64,000 bases of DNA from CAWGGS01 sp046704745 (GTDB taxonomy: Bacteria > Desulfobacterota > Desulfobulbia > Desulfobulbales > Desulfocapsaceae), in the NCBI GenBank assembly GCA_046704745.1, contig JBJKRL010000031.1, forward strand, positions 1 to 64,000. Direction: 5' to 3'. Below, one piece after another: positions 53,710-61,870 of the stretch. How positions within the stretch are numbered: position 1 is the first letter of the stretch; each line of letters begins with the position of its first letter. The notes beneath the pieces were generated by a model, which saw only the letters and a program-made list of their open reading frames with translations, had not been told where the DNA came from and searched no databases. A program made the position numbers and the translations under genes.

Positions 53710-55752
53710 GTGCACCACACGTCATCACAGGAAAAACAAAAAGCGCTGCAGGAGAAAATTCGTACGCAGCAGATGCTGCTCGATCAGCAACAGCGCAAGA
53801 TTGAGCGGCTGGAGGAGGAATTACAGAAAGTCCTTGATTCAAAGGCGTGGCGCTATACCGATTATCTCAGGCAATTTCTGCACGGCCACCTTTTATTAAA
53901 CGCTTTCCCCTCTCTTCAGCTTTTTATCCTCCCGACAATACGACGCTGGTGCCGCAACAAATTCTTTCTGCCGTTGGCTCGGATTGGTTTGCTCAAAGGT
54001 GAGTATGAACGCTGGATTGAACTTGAGCAGCAGCTACGAGAGAAAAAGAGGGAGGATAGCGTTGACCTGAGCGGGTTGAATACTCTCCCCTTCATCAGCA
54101 TTATCATGCCTGTCTATAACGTCAAACCCGAATGGCTCATGCAGGCTATCGAATCCGTACAGGCACAGTCCTATCAGAAATGGCAGCTCTGCATAGCCGA
54201 TGATTGCTCAACCGACCCGCGCTTACAGGACATCCTCAAACAGGCTAGTGCAGGCGATGAGCGTATTCAGGTTCGGTTACTTGAAAAAAACAGCGGCATA
54301 GCAGGCGCTTCCAATGCCGCTTTGTCGATGGCTGTGGGAGATTTTGTCGGACTGCTGGATAATGACGATACGTTGGCACCCGATGCCCTTTCCTGGGTTG
54401 TTGAAACACTGCAATCCGAGCCGGACGCCGATTGCCTGTACAGTGACGAGGATAAAATCACCGAACAGGGAAAACGCTATGATCCGTTTTTTAAGCCGGA
54501 TTGGTCGCCTGATACATTAAGAAGCTATAATTATTTCTGTCATTTCACTGTGATGAAAAGATCTCTGGTCGGACGAGTCGGCGGGTTTCGCCAGGGATTT
54601 AATGGATCGCAGGATTATGACCTTTTCTTGCGGGTGACGGAGGCGGCAACAAAAGTAGTTCATATTCCACATATCCTTTATCATTGGCGGGCCATAGCGG
54701 GTTCTGTCGGGAAAAGGCCTGAGGCCAAGATGTACGCCTATGAAAGTGCCCAAAAAGCCTTGCGGGAACACCTTAAGCGATTGAATCTTGAGGCGACGGT
54801 GGAAAACGGACTCTTCCTCGGTTCGTACCGGCACCGTTATCGGCTTGTAAACACCCCGCAGGTGGCTATCATTATTCCCACCAAGGACAAAGTCCAGGTC
54901 CTTAAACGCTGTATCGACTCGATCTGTGAACGGACCTCCTATCCTCATTATCGAGTCGTCGTTGTCGACAACGCAAGCGTTGAGAGTGAGACAAAAGCCT
55001 ATTATTCTTCGCTGGCATCCCGGGAAAAGATCACGCTCCTCACCTATGACCGGCCTTTTAATTTTTCCGCGATCAACAATTTCGCCGTAAAAAATATCGA
55101 GAACGAGTACCTTCTTTTCTTAAACAATGATACCGAGGTTATCTCTCCGGACTGGCTGGAAGAAATGCTCGGATTCCTCCAGCGTCCCGATGTCGGCGCC
55201 GTGGGGAATCTACTCTATTATCCCAACAATACCGTTCAGCATGGAGGAGTTATATTGGGAATAGGTGGCATTGCCGGGCATTCCCATAAATATTTTCCCC
55301 GTTCAGACTATGGATATTTCGGGCGCCTGAAAACCGTGCAGAATCTCACTGCCGTAACGGCTGCCTGCCTGATGACAAAAAGGGGTATCTTTACCGAGCT
55401 CGGCGGTTTTGACGAAACATTGAGTCATGCCTTTAATGATGTCGATTTTTGCCTGAGGATACGCGAACGTGGCTATCTGATAGTCTACACGCCCTTTGCC
55501 GAGTTATATCATCATGAATCCGTAAGCCGCGGATATGAAGATACCCCTGAGAGAAGGATCCGGTTCGGGCAGGAACGCCGGTTCTGCGAAGATCGGTGGC
55601 TGGCGGTTCTTAAACAGGGCGATCCCTATTACAGTCCGCATTTAAGTTTGACCAGAGAGGACTTTTCCCTCGGATTTTCAGGTTTAAATTCATTGTTAGG
55701 CACTATAAAGAAAGAAGGTGCAGCGATAAACGGTCCTGGTCCTGAACGGTAA
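53710..55752 (+). CDS. Twin family 2 glycosyltransferase with N-terminal coiled coil
   Basis: A ~680-residue paralogue of the preceding protein. It starts at the GTG at 53710 (GAGG nine nt before), directly behind the previous stop. A coiled coil (~10-45, QQRKIERLEEELQKVLDS) replaces the repeats. Then come two GT-A domains: ISIIMPVYNVKPEW with LLDNDDTL, and VAIIIPTKDKVQVL with FLNNDTEV. Both end with the same GYEDTPERRIRF-type tail seen in the first protein (GYEDTPEKKSRF). The two likely act in one elongation pathway. Confidence 0.85.
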   Translation: MHHTSSQEKQKALQEKIRTQQMLLDQQQRKIERLEEELQKVLDSKAWRYTDYLRQFLHGHLLLNAFPSLQLFILPTIRRWCRNKFFLPLARIGLLKGEYERWIELEQQLREKKREDSVDLSGLNTLPFISIIMPVYNVKPEWLMQAIESVQAQSYQKWQLCIADDCSTDPRLQDILKQASAGDERIQVRLLEKNSGIAGASNAALSMAVGDFVGLLDNDDTLAPDALSWVVETLQSEPDADCLYSDEDKITEQGKRYDPFFKPDWSPDTLRSYNYFCHFTVMKRSLVGRVGGFRQGFNGSQDYDLFLRVTEAATKVVHIPHILYHWRAIAGSVGKRPEAKMYAYESAQKALREHLKRLNLEATVENGLFLGSYRHRYRLVNTPQVAIIIPTKDKVQVLKRCIDSICERTSYPHYRVVVVDNASVESETKAYYSSLASREKITLLTYDRPFNFSAINNFAVKNIENEYLLFLNNDTEVISPDWLEEMLGFLQRPDVGAVGNLLYYPNNTVQHGGVILGIGGIAGHSHKYFPRSDYGYFGRLKTVQNLTAVTAACLMTKRGIFTELGGFDETLSHAFNDVDFCLRIRERGYLIVYTPFAELYHHESVSRGYEDTPERRIRFGQERRFCEDRWLAVLKQGDPYYSPHLSLTREDFSLGFSGLNSLLGTIKKEGAAINGPGPER

Positions 55753-55869
55753 GGGATTATTGCGTCGTATAAAGCTGAGTTGAGCAGCTTGTCTGCTCGT
55801 ACGAAACTTATGCCCTTGTGGTATAAGAGATGTAAGGTAGAGGTTTTTTTATTTTATAGGTAATGGAAC

Positions 55870-57807
55870 ATGTGCGGTATTGCCGGATACATAAATCCTG
55901 ATGGTGTGCATCAGAGTGAGCTGGACGCCATGAATGAGGCTCTGCGTCACAGAGGTCCCGACGGCTCTGGAACCTGGATGAGCCAGGAAAGGACAGTCGG
56001 CTTAACCCATCGGCGCTTGTCGATCATTGATCTTGCAGCCGGCAGTCAACCTATGTCCAACGAAGACGGAACCATCTGGATAGTTTTTAATGGTGAAATT
56101 TATAATTTCCAGGAACTCCACCGAGAACTGGCAGGAAAGCACGTTTTCAAAACCAAAAGTGATACCGAAGTCCTCCTGCATCTCTACGAGGAGTTCGGTG
56201 AGGCCTTTATTACAAAGCTTCGTGGTATGTTCGCCTTCGCCCTGTATGATTCAGCCCGGGAACTCCTGCTGATGGCAAGGGATCACTTTGGCCAGAAGCC
56301 CCTTTATTATCATCATGACGGACAGCAGTTTCTTTTCTCTTCCGAAATCAAAGGATTACTGGCGCTCAAACCTACACTGCGAAAATTAAACGAGGCCGCG
56401 CTCTATGAATATCTGACACTGCGTATCATAACGCCTCCGAGATCGATGTTTGAAGGCATCAACAAACTTCCTCCCGCGCATATGCTGTGCTTTCATGCGG
56501 GTAAGGTGACCGTGAGCAGATATTGGCATCTGAGTTATGGGCCGAAGATATCACAGCCTTTATCAAGAATTGTTGACGAATTGGAGCAAAGAGTTACCGA
56601 TACGGTTCGCTACCACCTGGTCAGTGATGTGGAAGTCGGGGCCTTTCTCAGTGGCGGCCTGGATTCCAGTCTTGTTCTGGCGGTTATGAGTGGTTTGCAG
56701 GACTATCCGATCAGGACCTTTTCCGGAGATATCCCTTATAAAAATTTCAGTGAAGCACAGGCTGCCAGGATCGTCTCCGAAAAATACGGGACCAACCATT
56801 CGGAAATGACTATCTATCCCTCTTTAATACGAGAACTTCCCGATCTTGTCTATCATCTCGACGAGCCGTCAGATCCCTTGTCGTTATGTATGTATCAGAT
56901 AGCAGGGCTTGCCAGTAAAAGCGTGAAGGTGGTTCTGGGTGGAGACGGCGGGGACGAACTCTTCGGCGGGTATGACAGATATTACGGAAACATCTATGCC
57001 GACTACCTGGCCATGCTCCCCGAATGGGTCCGGAGGCTGGTGGTTGAAAAACTTTTGGGCTTGATCCCCGAGGGTTTTTGGTACAGGAGCCTCACCCACC
57101 AGCTGCGCTGGCTCAATCGGATCTCTTATTTCAAAGGGGCCGACCGGTACGCAAAGAGTTTGAGTTATTTTTATTTTTCCGATCATTTCCGTAATGAGCT
57201 GTATACGGAGGAGTTCAAAAACCGGGTATCGGGTTTCGATCCGGAGGAGTGCATCCGGCTCTACTACAACAGCGCCGATGCCGATGAACTCATTGACAAA
57301 ATGCTTTCTGCCGACTGCATGACCCGGATGGCCGATCATCCCGTGATGATCCCGGATAGAATGACCATGGCCCATGGATTGGAAGCCCGCTCACCTTTCC
57401 TGGATCATAAACTGGCCGAATTCTGTGCCAGGATTCCCGTTCAGCATAAAGTTCATGGACGAAAACGCAGAATCATCCAGTATGAGCTGGCCAAACGGTA
57501 CCTTCCTCCGGAGATTCTCGGGCGGAAAAAACAGGGATTTTCCTCGGCCTTGACGTATCTGCTGGCGGATGAGTTTTCTTTCCTTTTCCGGACGTTTCTT
57601 GAACATTCAAGATTGGTCGGCACAGGATTGTTGCAAAATGAGGCAATCCACCGGCTTCTTACAGAACATCTTGCAGGAAAGGTTGACCATGGGACACGAC
57701 TATGGTTACTCTGTAATGCAGAGATTTGGTACAGAATGTATATTGAAGGGGAGAATCGAGAGGCCATGAATTCCTTTCTTAAGGAACAGGCTGTTTCCAA
57801 AAGGTAG
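55870..57807 (+). CDS. asnB: Asparagine synthetase (glutamine-hydrolysing)
   Basis: A 645-residue AsnB: the N-terminal nucleophile MCGIAGYI (Cys2), RGPDGSGTW, RLSIIDLAAGSQPM, and the PP-loop SGGLDSSLV in the synthetase half, with GGDGGDELFGGYDRY. AGGTAATGGA stands before the ATG. In glycan loci such enzymes often amidate sugar acids or peptides instead of making free Asn; which applies here cannot be told. Confidence 0.92.
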   Translation: MCGIAGYINPDGVHQSELDAMNEALRHRGPDGSGTWMSQERTVGLTHRRLSIIDLAAGSQPMSNEDGTIWIVFNGEIYNFQELHRELAGKHVFKTKSDTEVLLHLYEEFGEAFITKLRGMFAFALYDSARELLLMARDHFGQKPLYYHHDGQQFLFSSEIKGLLALKPTLRKLNEAALYEYLTLRIITPPRSMFEGINKLPPAHMLCFHAGKVTVSRYWHLSYGPKISQPLSRIVDELEQRVTDTVRYHLVSDVEVGAFLSGGLDSSLVLAVMSGLQDYPIRTFSGDIPYKNFSEAQAARIVSEKYGTNHSEMTIYPSLIRELPDLVYHLDEPSDPLSLCMYQIAGLASKSVKVVLGGDGGDELFGGYDRYYGNIYADYLAMLPEWVRRLVVEKLLGLIPEGFWYRSLTHQLRWLNRISYFKGADRYAKSLSYFYFSDHFRNELYTEEFKNRVSGFDPEECIRLYYNSADADELIDKMLSADCMTRMADHPVMIPDRMTMAHGLEARSPFLDHKLAEFCARIPVQHKVHGRKRRIIQYELAKRYLPPEILGRKKQGFSSALTYLLADEFSFLFRTFLEHSRLVGTGLLQNEAIHRLLTEHLAGKVDHGTRLWLLCNAEIWYRMYIEGENREAMNSFLKEQAVSKR

Positions 57808-57889
57808 ATTTTGTATGAAATTCACAGACGTGGGAAATGGAAACGCAGATTTACTGCAGATTACCTATTGAAAAATTTTTCAAATCACT

Positions 57890-58453
57890 ATGTGTTCGCC
57901 AATCGGTCATTCACTTGCCGGGTATCTCATCTACTGTATCGGGACAAAGAGCGCTTCACCCAAGTACGACAAATTGCTTTTTTCCGCTGCAATCGTCACT
58001 GCCAACCTGCCTGATTTCGATGTCATCCCCGGCCTGGTCCTTGGCCAACCGAATCTCTATCATCACGGCATCAGTCACAGCATCGGGTTTGCCGTTGTGG
58101 CCGCCGCCGTTATTGCCTGGGGGATAGGACGTTTTACTACCTTGTCCTTCGGCAAGAACTTTGTCTTTTTTTTCCTGGCTTATAGCTCACATCTACTCCT
58201 TGATTATTTCGCGGTCGATGGTCGACCTCCCTTTGGCATTCCCGTTTTCTGGCCGCTCAGTTCAAGGTATTTTATCTTTTTTCATCCTATCTTCCCTCCC
58301 TTTAGTCATTCCAGTCTCCTGCACGCAACAACGACCCAGTTTTTGATGGATGTGTTTTCGTTGCACAATCTTTATGTAATATTTCTTGAGTGTAGTATCA
58401 TGTTGCCCATTATCATTGTTTTTCGAATTCTTAAAAGGAAAGAAAATAAATGA
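57890..58453 (+). CDS. DUF457/YdjM-type membrane-bound hydrolase-like protein
   Basis: A 187-residue membrane protein. SPIGHSLAGYL, NLPDFDVIPG, YHHGISHSIGFAVV, and YSSHLLLDYF are the recurring His/Asp motifs of the YdjM/LexA-regulated inner membrane hydrolase-like family (DUF457). About four helices. Metal-dependent activity is a family prediction only. It overlaps the next gene by 4 nt (ATGA). Confidence 0.75.
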   Translation: MCSPIGHSLAGYLIYCIGTKSASPKYDKLLFSAAIVTANLPDFDVIPGLVLGQPNLYHHGISHSIGFAVVAAAVIAWGIGRFTTLSFGKNFVFFFLAYSSHLLLDYFAVDGRPPFGIPVFWPLSSRYFIFFHPIFPPFSHSSLLHATTTQFLMDVFSLHNLYVIFLECSIMLPIIIVFRILKRKENK

Positions 58454-59367
58454 AAGAATTAAAAAACAAAAAACTATCAGGCCTGGTTTTCGTTCTCTGC
58501 TGTTTCTTTTTCTTGGTTTCTGTACCCGTTAAGGCGGCGGAAGTTAACCAGAGTAGTCAATTGCAGCTTACCGGCGTCGATGCTTCCAACGGACTTGAAG
58601 TGGTCTGGGCCGAGGGAAACAGCGACAATGGGTATGGGGTGTACTACAGCAAGTATACCAATGGGGCATGGCAGCAAAAACAGATTATTATTCACAGTGA
58701 TAACCGGGTGGTTACCCCATGCATCGGTGGCAGCGGCAACCAGGGGAGCATGCTGGTCTGGTCGGAAAAATCCGAAGATTCCATTGACTTGTATTACAGC
58801 ATGTATAAGAATGGCGCATGGTCATCTCCGAAAAAAATCGACACGAATCTTGTATCGAATTTGTCTCCTTCGCTTCTGGTGGACGGCAATAATCGAATTT
58901 GGCTGGCGTGGACAGGTTCGGACGGCAGTGATGATGATATCTATTACAGCACCTGGAACGGCACCGTTTGGACGGCGCCGGTGCAGGTCAATGATGATAA
59001 TGATACTCCGGATATTTTTCCCGTGCTTGGCATGGGTGCAAGCGGCAAGCCCTGGATTCAGTGGTATGGGTGGGAAGACGGAAAATATACCGAGCTTCGA
59101 GAGGATTGGAATGGATCGTCCTTTGAGGGGAGGCAGACAATGACCGGTAGAGCGGTCAAGCTTGCCGGCTTTGCCCTGTCGGAAGCGGGATCGGGTTCCG
59201 GCACAAGCGCCGGGACTTCAGGGAAATCCGCCGGCCAGGATACGGGTCAAAACACCTCGGTAACCCTGCCGACATTTTTATCACATCCGGAACGCGCGAC
59301 CATCCATATTCTTCAGAGCAAGAGTGGGATGCAAACGTTGGCAGTCCGTGATCTCAGTGCGGAATAA
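58450..59367 (+). CDS. Exported beta-propeller-like protein
   Basis: A 305-residue exported protein with a signal peptide (~1-28, LVFVLCCFFFLVSVPVKA). Five or so repeats follow of the form LEVVWAEGN...GYGVYYSKYTNGAWQ, SMLVWSEKS...IDLYYSMYKNGAWS, and IWLAWTGSDGSDDDIYYSTWNGTVWT, resembling sialidase-type BNR blades but without the Asp-box. The C-terminal part is Gly/Ser-rich. It may bind or read a surface glycan; no enzyme residues are seen. Confidence 0.7.
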   Translation: MKELKNKKLSGLVFVLCCFFFLVSVPVKAAEVNQSSQLQLTGVDASNGLEVVWAEGNSDNGYGVYYSKYTNGAWQQKQIIIHSDNRVVTPCIGGSGNQGSMLVWSEKSEDSIDLYYSMYKNGAWSSPKKIDTNLVSNLSPSLLVDGNNRIWLAWTGSDGSDDDIYYSTWNGTVWTAPVQVNDDNDTPDIFPVLGMGASGKPWIQWYGWEDGKYTELREDWNGSSFEGRQTMTGRAVKLAGFALSEAGSGSGTSAGTSGKSAGQDTGQNTSVTLPTFLSHPERATIHILQSKSGMQTLAVRDLSAE

Positions 59368-59373
59368 AGTTCT

Positions 59374-59392
59374 CTTGCCCTGACAGGGCAAG
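59374..59392. other. Short perfect hairpin
   Basis: CTTGCCCT-GAC-AGGGCAAG directly behind the propeller gene. Without a T run it may serve for mRNA stability or partial termination before the esterase gene. Confidence 0.4.
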
Positions 59393-59475
59393 ATATATGG
59401 CTACCTTTTAAAATTTAATTTTTCAAAGTGGCCATATATTTTCGAATAATAACACCACTAAATTGGGAGCCGTAA

Positions 59476-60501
59476 ATGACATTACTTAAAAATCGTCGAT
59501 TTTGGTGTTGTTGTCTTTTTTTGGTGGCAATGATGTTACCCATTACCGCCAAGTGTGATACTATGTATGTGCTTGCTTTCGGAGACAGTATTACCCATGG
59601 TACTATTGATGCGGAAGGAGTGACAGAGGTCGGGTACGAGCCGGTTCTTGCGGCCAAGCTAAATGCTAATGGAGTGGCTTCTACGGTTTTGAATTACGGC
59701 TCAAGCGGTGAAAACACTTCCTACGGTCTTGACCGCCTGAAAAGGGTTCTCGGCGGCAACGCCTATCTCAGTTATGTGCTTATTCTTGAGGGAGTAAATG
59801 ATCTAGAGGCCGGAATATCCGAACAGACGACCATTTATGACCTAAAGCAGATGGTTGCAGCGGTACGCAGTGCCGGCATGATTCCCATTATTTCCAATCT
59901 GCTGCCGGATACCACTGATTTGGGAAATCTCGTTCCATCGGAGTATAATCCCGACATATCCAGCTTGGCTTCCAGCAACAGTGTTTTATTTGCCGATAAC
60001 TATTCTGCTGTGGCTTCCAATTGGTCAGCATTAACGCGGGATGGTCGGCATCCCAATCAAGCCGGATATAATATTATGGCCGGGGTCTGGTATAATGCCA
60101 TGGCAGGAGGGTCGGCCACTGACCCGGGTGCCGGTTCCGGCTCTTCCTCGTCTAGCGGCGGCGGAGGGGGATGCTTTATTGCCACGGCTGCCTTCGGATC
60201 ACAACTTGAGGCCCGTGTCGTAATGCTGCAGCAATTCCGTGACGCTTTTCTTTTGACCAATAGGCCGGGGACGGTTTTTGTGCATCTTTACTATAAATAC
60301 TCTCCGCCGATTGCCGATTTTATAAGGGAGAGGAGTTGGCTAAAGACGATTGTCAGGGTGTGTCTGTATCCATTAATAGGCTTCAGCTACCTTATGCTCC
60401 ATCATATCATTTCATGGACTTCGGTAGTTTTAGGTATGGCCTTTTTTATCCTGGCAATGATATTCTGGCCTTTACGGCGTAAGCTCCGTTTTACGAGGTA
60501 G
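59476..60501 (+). CDS. SGNH/GDSL esterase with CFI-box C-terminal domain
   Basis: A 341-residue exported protein. The N-terminal signal (LLKNRRFWCCCLFLVAMML) is followed by a SGNH fold with AFGDSITHG (Ser), EGVNDLE, and DGRHPNQAG (Asp, His). After a Gly/Ser linker at ~residue 220, GGCFIATAAFGS begins a CFI-box-CTERM region, with a C-terminal membrane part to residue 341. The CFI-box is a known surface-sorting-type tail in these bacteria. An esterase of this kind may deacylate a surface glycan. GGGAG precedes ATG 59476. The end overlaps the hemerythrin gene by 11 bp, tail to tail. Confidence 0.85.
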   Translation: MTLLKNRRFWCCCLFLVAMMLPITAKCDTMYVLAFGDSITHGTIDAEGVTEVGYEPVLAAKLNANGVASTVLNYGSSGENTSYGLDRLKRVLGGNAYLSYVLILEGVNDLEAGISEQTTIYDLKQMVAAVRSAGMIPIISNLLPDTTDLGNLVPSEYNPDISSLASSNSVLFADNYSAVASNWSALTRDGRHPNQAGYNIMAGVWYNAMAGGSATDPGAGSGSSSSSGGGGGCFIATAAFGSQLEARVVMLQQFRDAFLLTNRPGTVFVHLYYKYSPPIADFIRERSWLKTIVRVCLYPLIGFSYLMLHHIISWTSVVLGMAFFILAMIFWPLRRKLRFTR

Positions 60502-60898
60502 TCTTATTCGTTTGACAGTAAATGCTGAATTGCCTGTCAAGGCGTAAAACGTGATCTTTGAGCCAGTTATCCATTTCATTTTTCAAACGGTTTGCCAGCT
60601 TCGTGTTCAGACCGGTTTTTTGGAAGGCCGTGGTAATTTCTTGCAGTCTTTTGATAAATTCCTTGTGTGCTTCCTGTTGTTCGCCAAGTCCCGGGTATCC
60701 ACTTTCCCGCATGTGTTTTTCTTCCATGGAAAAATGTCTGATTGTATAAAAATGCAGGGTCTCTAAAACCTCTTGCACCTTATTTGAGGGCAGTCCATGC
60801 TGGAAGGACAATTCGAGATCATCACAAAGGGAAAAGAGTCGTCGATGCTGGGCATCTATGGCAGGTATTCCGGTTTCCAGCGATTTCTCCCATTCCAT
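60491..60898 (-). CDS. Bacteriohemerythrin
   Basis: A 135-residue four-helix di-iron protein for oxygen binding. The iron ligands are in AIDAQHRRLF, HFYTIRHFSMEEKHM, HKEF, and HVLRLD. The pattern and the length are normal for stand-alone hemerythrin, useful for an anaerobe as oxygen scavenger or carrier. GGAGAG precedes the ATG at 60898. Confidence 0.92.
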   Translation of the reverse strand: MEWEKSLETGIPAIDAQHRRLFSLCDDLELSFQHGLPSNKVQEVLETLHFYTIRHFSMEEKHMRESGYPGLGEQQEAHKEFIKRLQEITTAFQKTGLNTKLANRLKNEMDNWLKDHVLRLDRQFSIYCQTNKTTS

Positions 60899-61099
60899 TG
60901 CTCTCTCCGTTTATTCAGATAGTGGTTATTTTAAAATGCTTCTGCTTCAATAGTACCATATATCTTTACAGATTGGATTGCACGGTGTGTTTTTTTTCTA
61001 GGGAAACCTAGTGGAATGCCAAAAACTGCAACACGATCTGTCGTAGAATACAACGCTTTGCAAGACATCCAAGTTGATTTGTCATGACTCATTGAAATA

Positions 61100-61870
61100 T
61101 CAATTCATGCTGTCAATCAGTTCAATTGCCGTGTTCTGAATCCATCCATTGCGCCCTGCCTGATCCTCGATCAACGAAAAGTTCCCGTGTTTTGCAATGT
61201 AGCGCACGATGCGGCCCTCCCGAAGGGTCCCGATGGACGCTGCATTGGTAAATGGAGAGAGCAAAAGCCTGGCATCATCTCTGATGATCACTGCGTCATT
61301 GAGTTGTCGGTATTGAAAAATCGCGCCGGCCCCTGCGGCGAGTATAAAAATCAGACAGAATCCTCCGAGCCAGAGCCGCAGATGCTTCCCGTTATGATAA
61401 CGAAGCCCCACCAGGCAGATGAGGGTAAAAACGACGAACAGCATACCCGCCAAAAGCGTCCATTGGTCAAGATCGAGAAAAGAGGCAAATCGAGAATCCC
61501 AAGAAGGTTCGTCCTGAAAGAGCCCCTTGTCTTTGCGAATGAGATCCAGGTTGCCCCGGATATCGGAATCTCCCGGAGACAACCGCAGAGCCCGTTCGTA
61601 ATTCAGAATGGCCAGACCGGGTTGGCCAAGCTGGGCATAACAGTTGGCAAGATTATAGAGCAGGGGGCCGGAAACGCCGTCTTCGGCTGCAATTCTGCTG
61701 TAGATTTTCTGGGCCTGCCGGTATTTCCCATTTCCGTAGAGGTCGTTTGCCTGCTGGAAAAGGCTGTTGGCAGATTGACCCAGGCCGGCAAAGGCATAGC
61801 TGGTCAAAGAGAAGCAGAGGAGAAGAAAACTTACGATAATCACAAGGTAGAAGAATCTTTTCAAGTTCAT
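61100..61870 (-). CDS. BatE-type TPR/SH3 membrane protein
   Basis: A 256-residue protein of the Bat (Bacteroides aerotolerance) operon: signal/helix (~5-27), TPR repeats (~30-110, LYNLANCYAQLGQPGLAILNYERALRL), two helices (~139-157, 168-185), then an SH3b-like C terminus (RDDARLLLSPFTNAASIGTLREG). It overlaps batD by 4 nt. The Bat proteins form a membrane complex for envelope or oxidative stress. Confidence 0.82.
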   Translation of the reverse strand: MNLKRFFYLVIIVSFLLLCFSLTSYAFAGLGQSANSLFQQANDLYGNGKYRQAQKIYSRIAAEDGVSGPLLYNLANCYAQLGQPGLAILNYERALRLSPGDSDIRGNLDLIRKDKGLFQDEPSWDSRFASFLDLDQWTLLAGMLFVVFTLICLVGLRYHNGKHLRLWLGGFCLIFILAAGAGAIFQYRQLNDAVIIRDDARLLLSPFTNAASIGTLREGRIVRYIAKHGNFSLIEDQAGRNGWIQNTAIELIDSMN

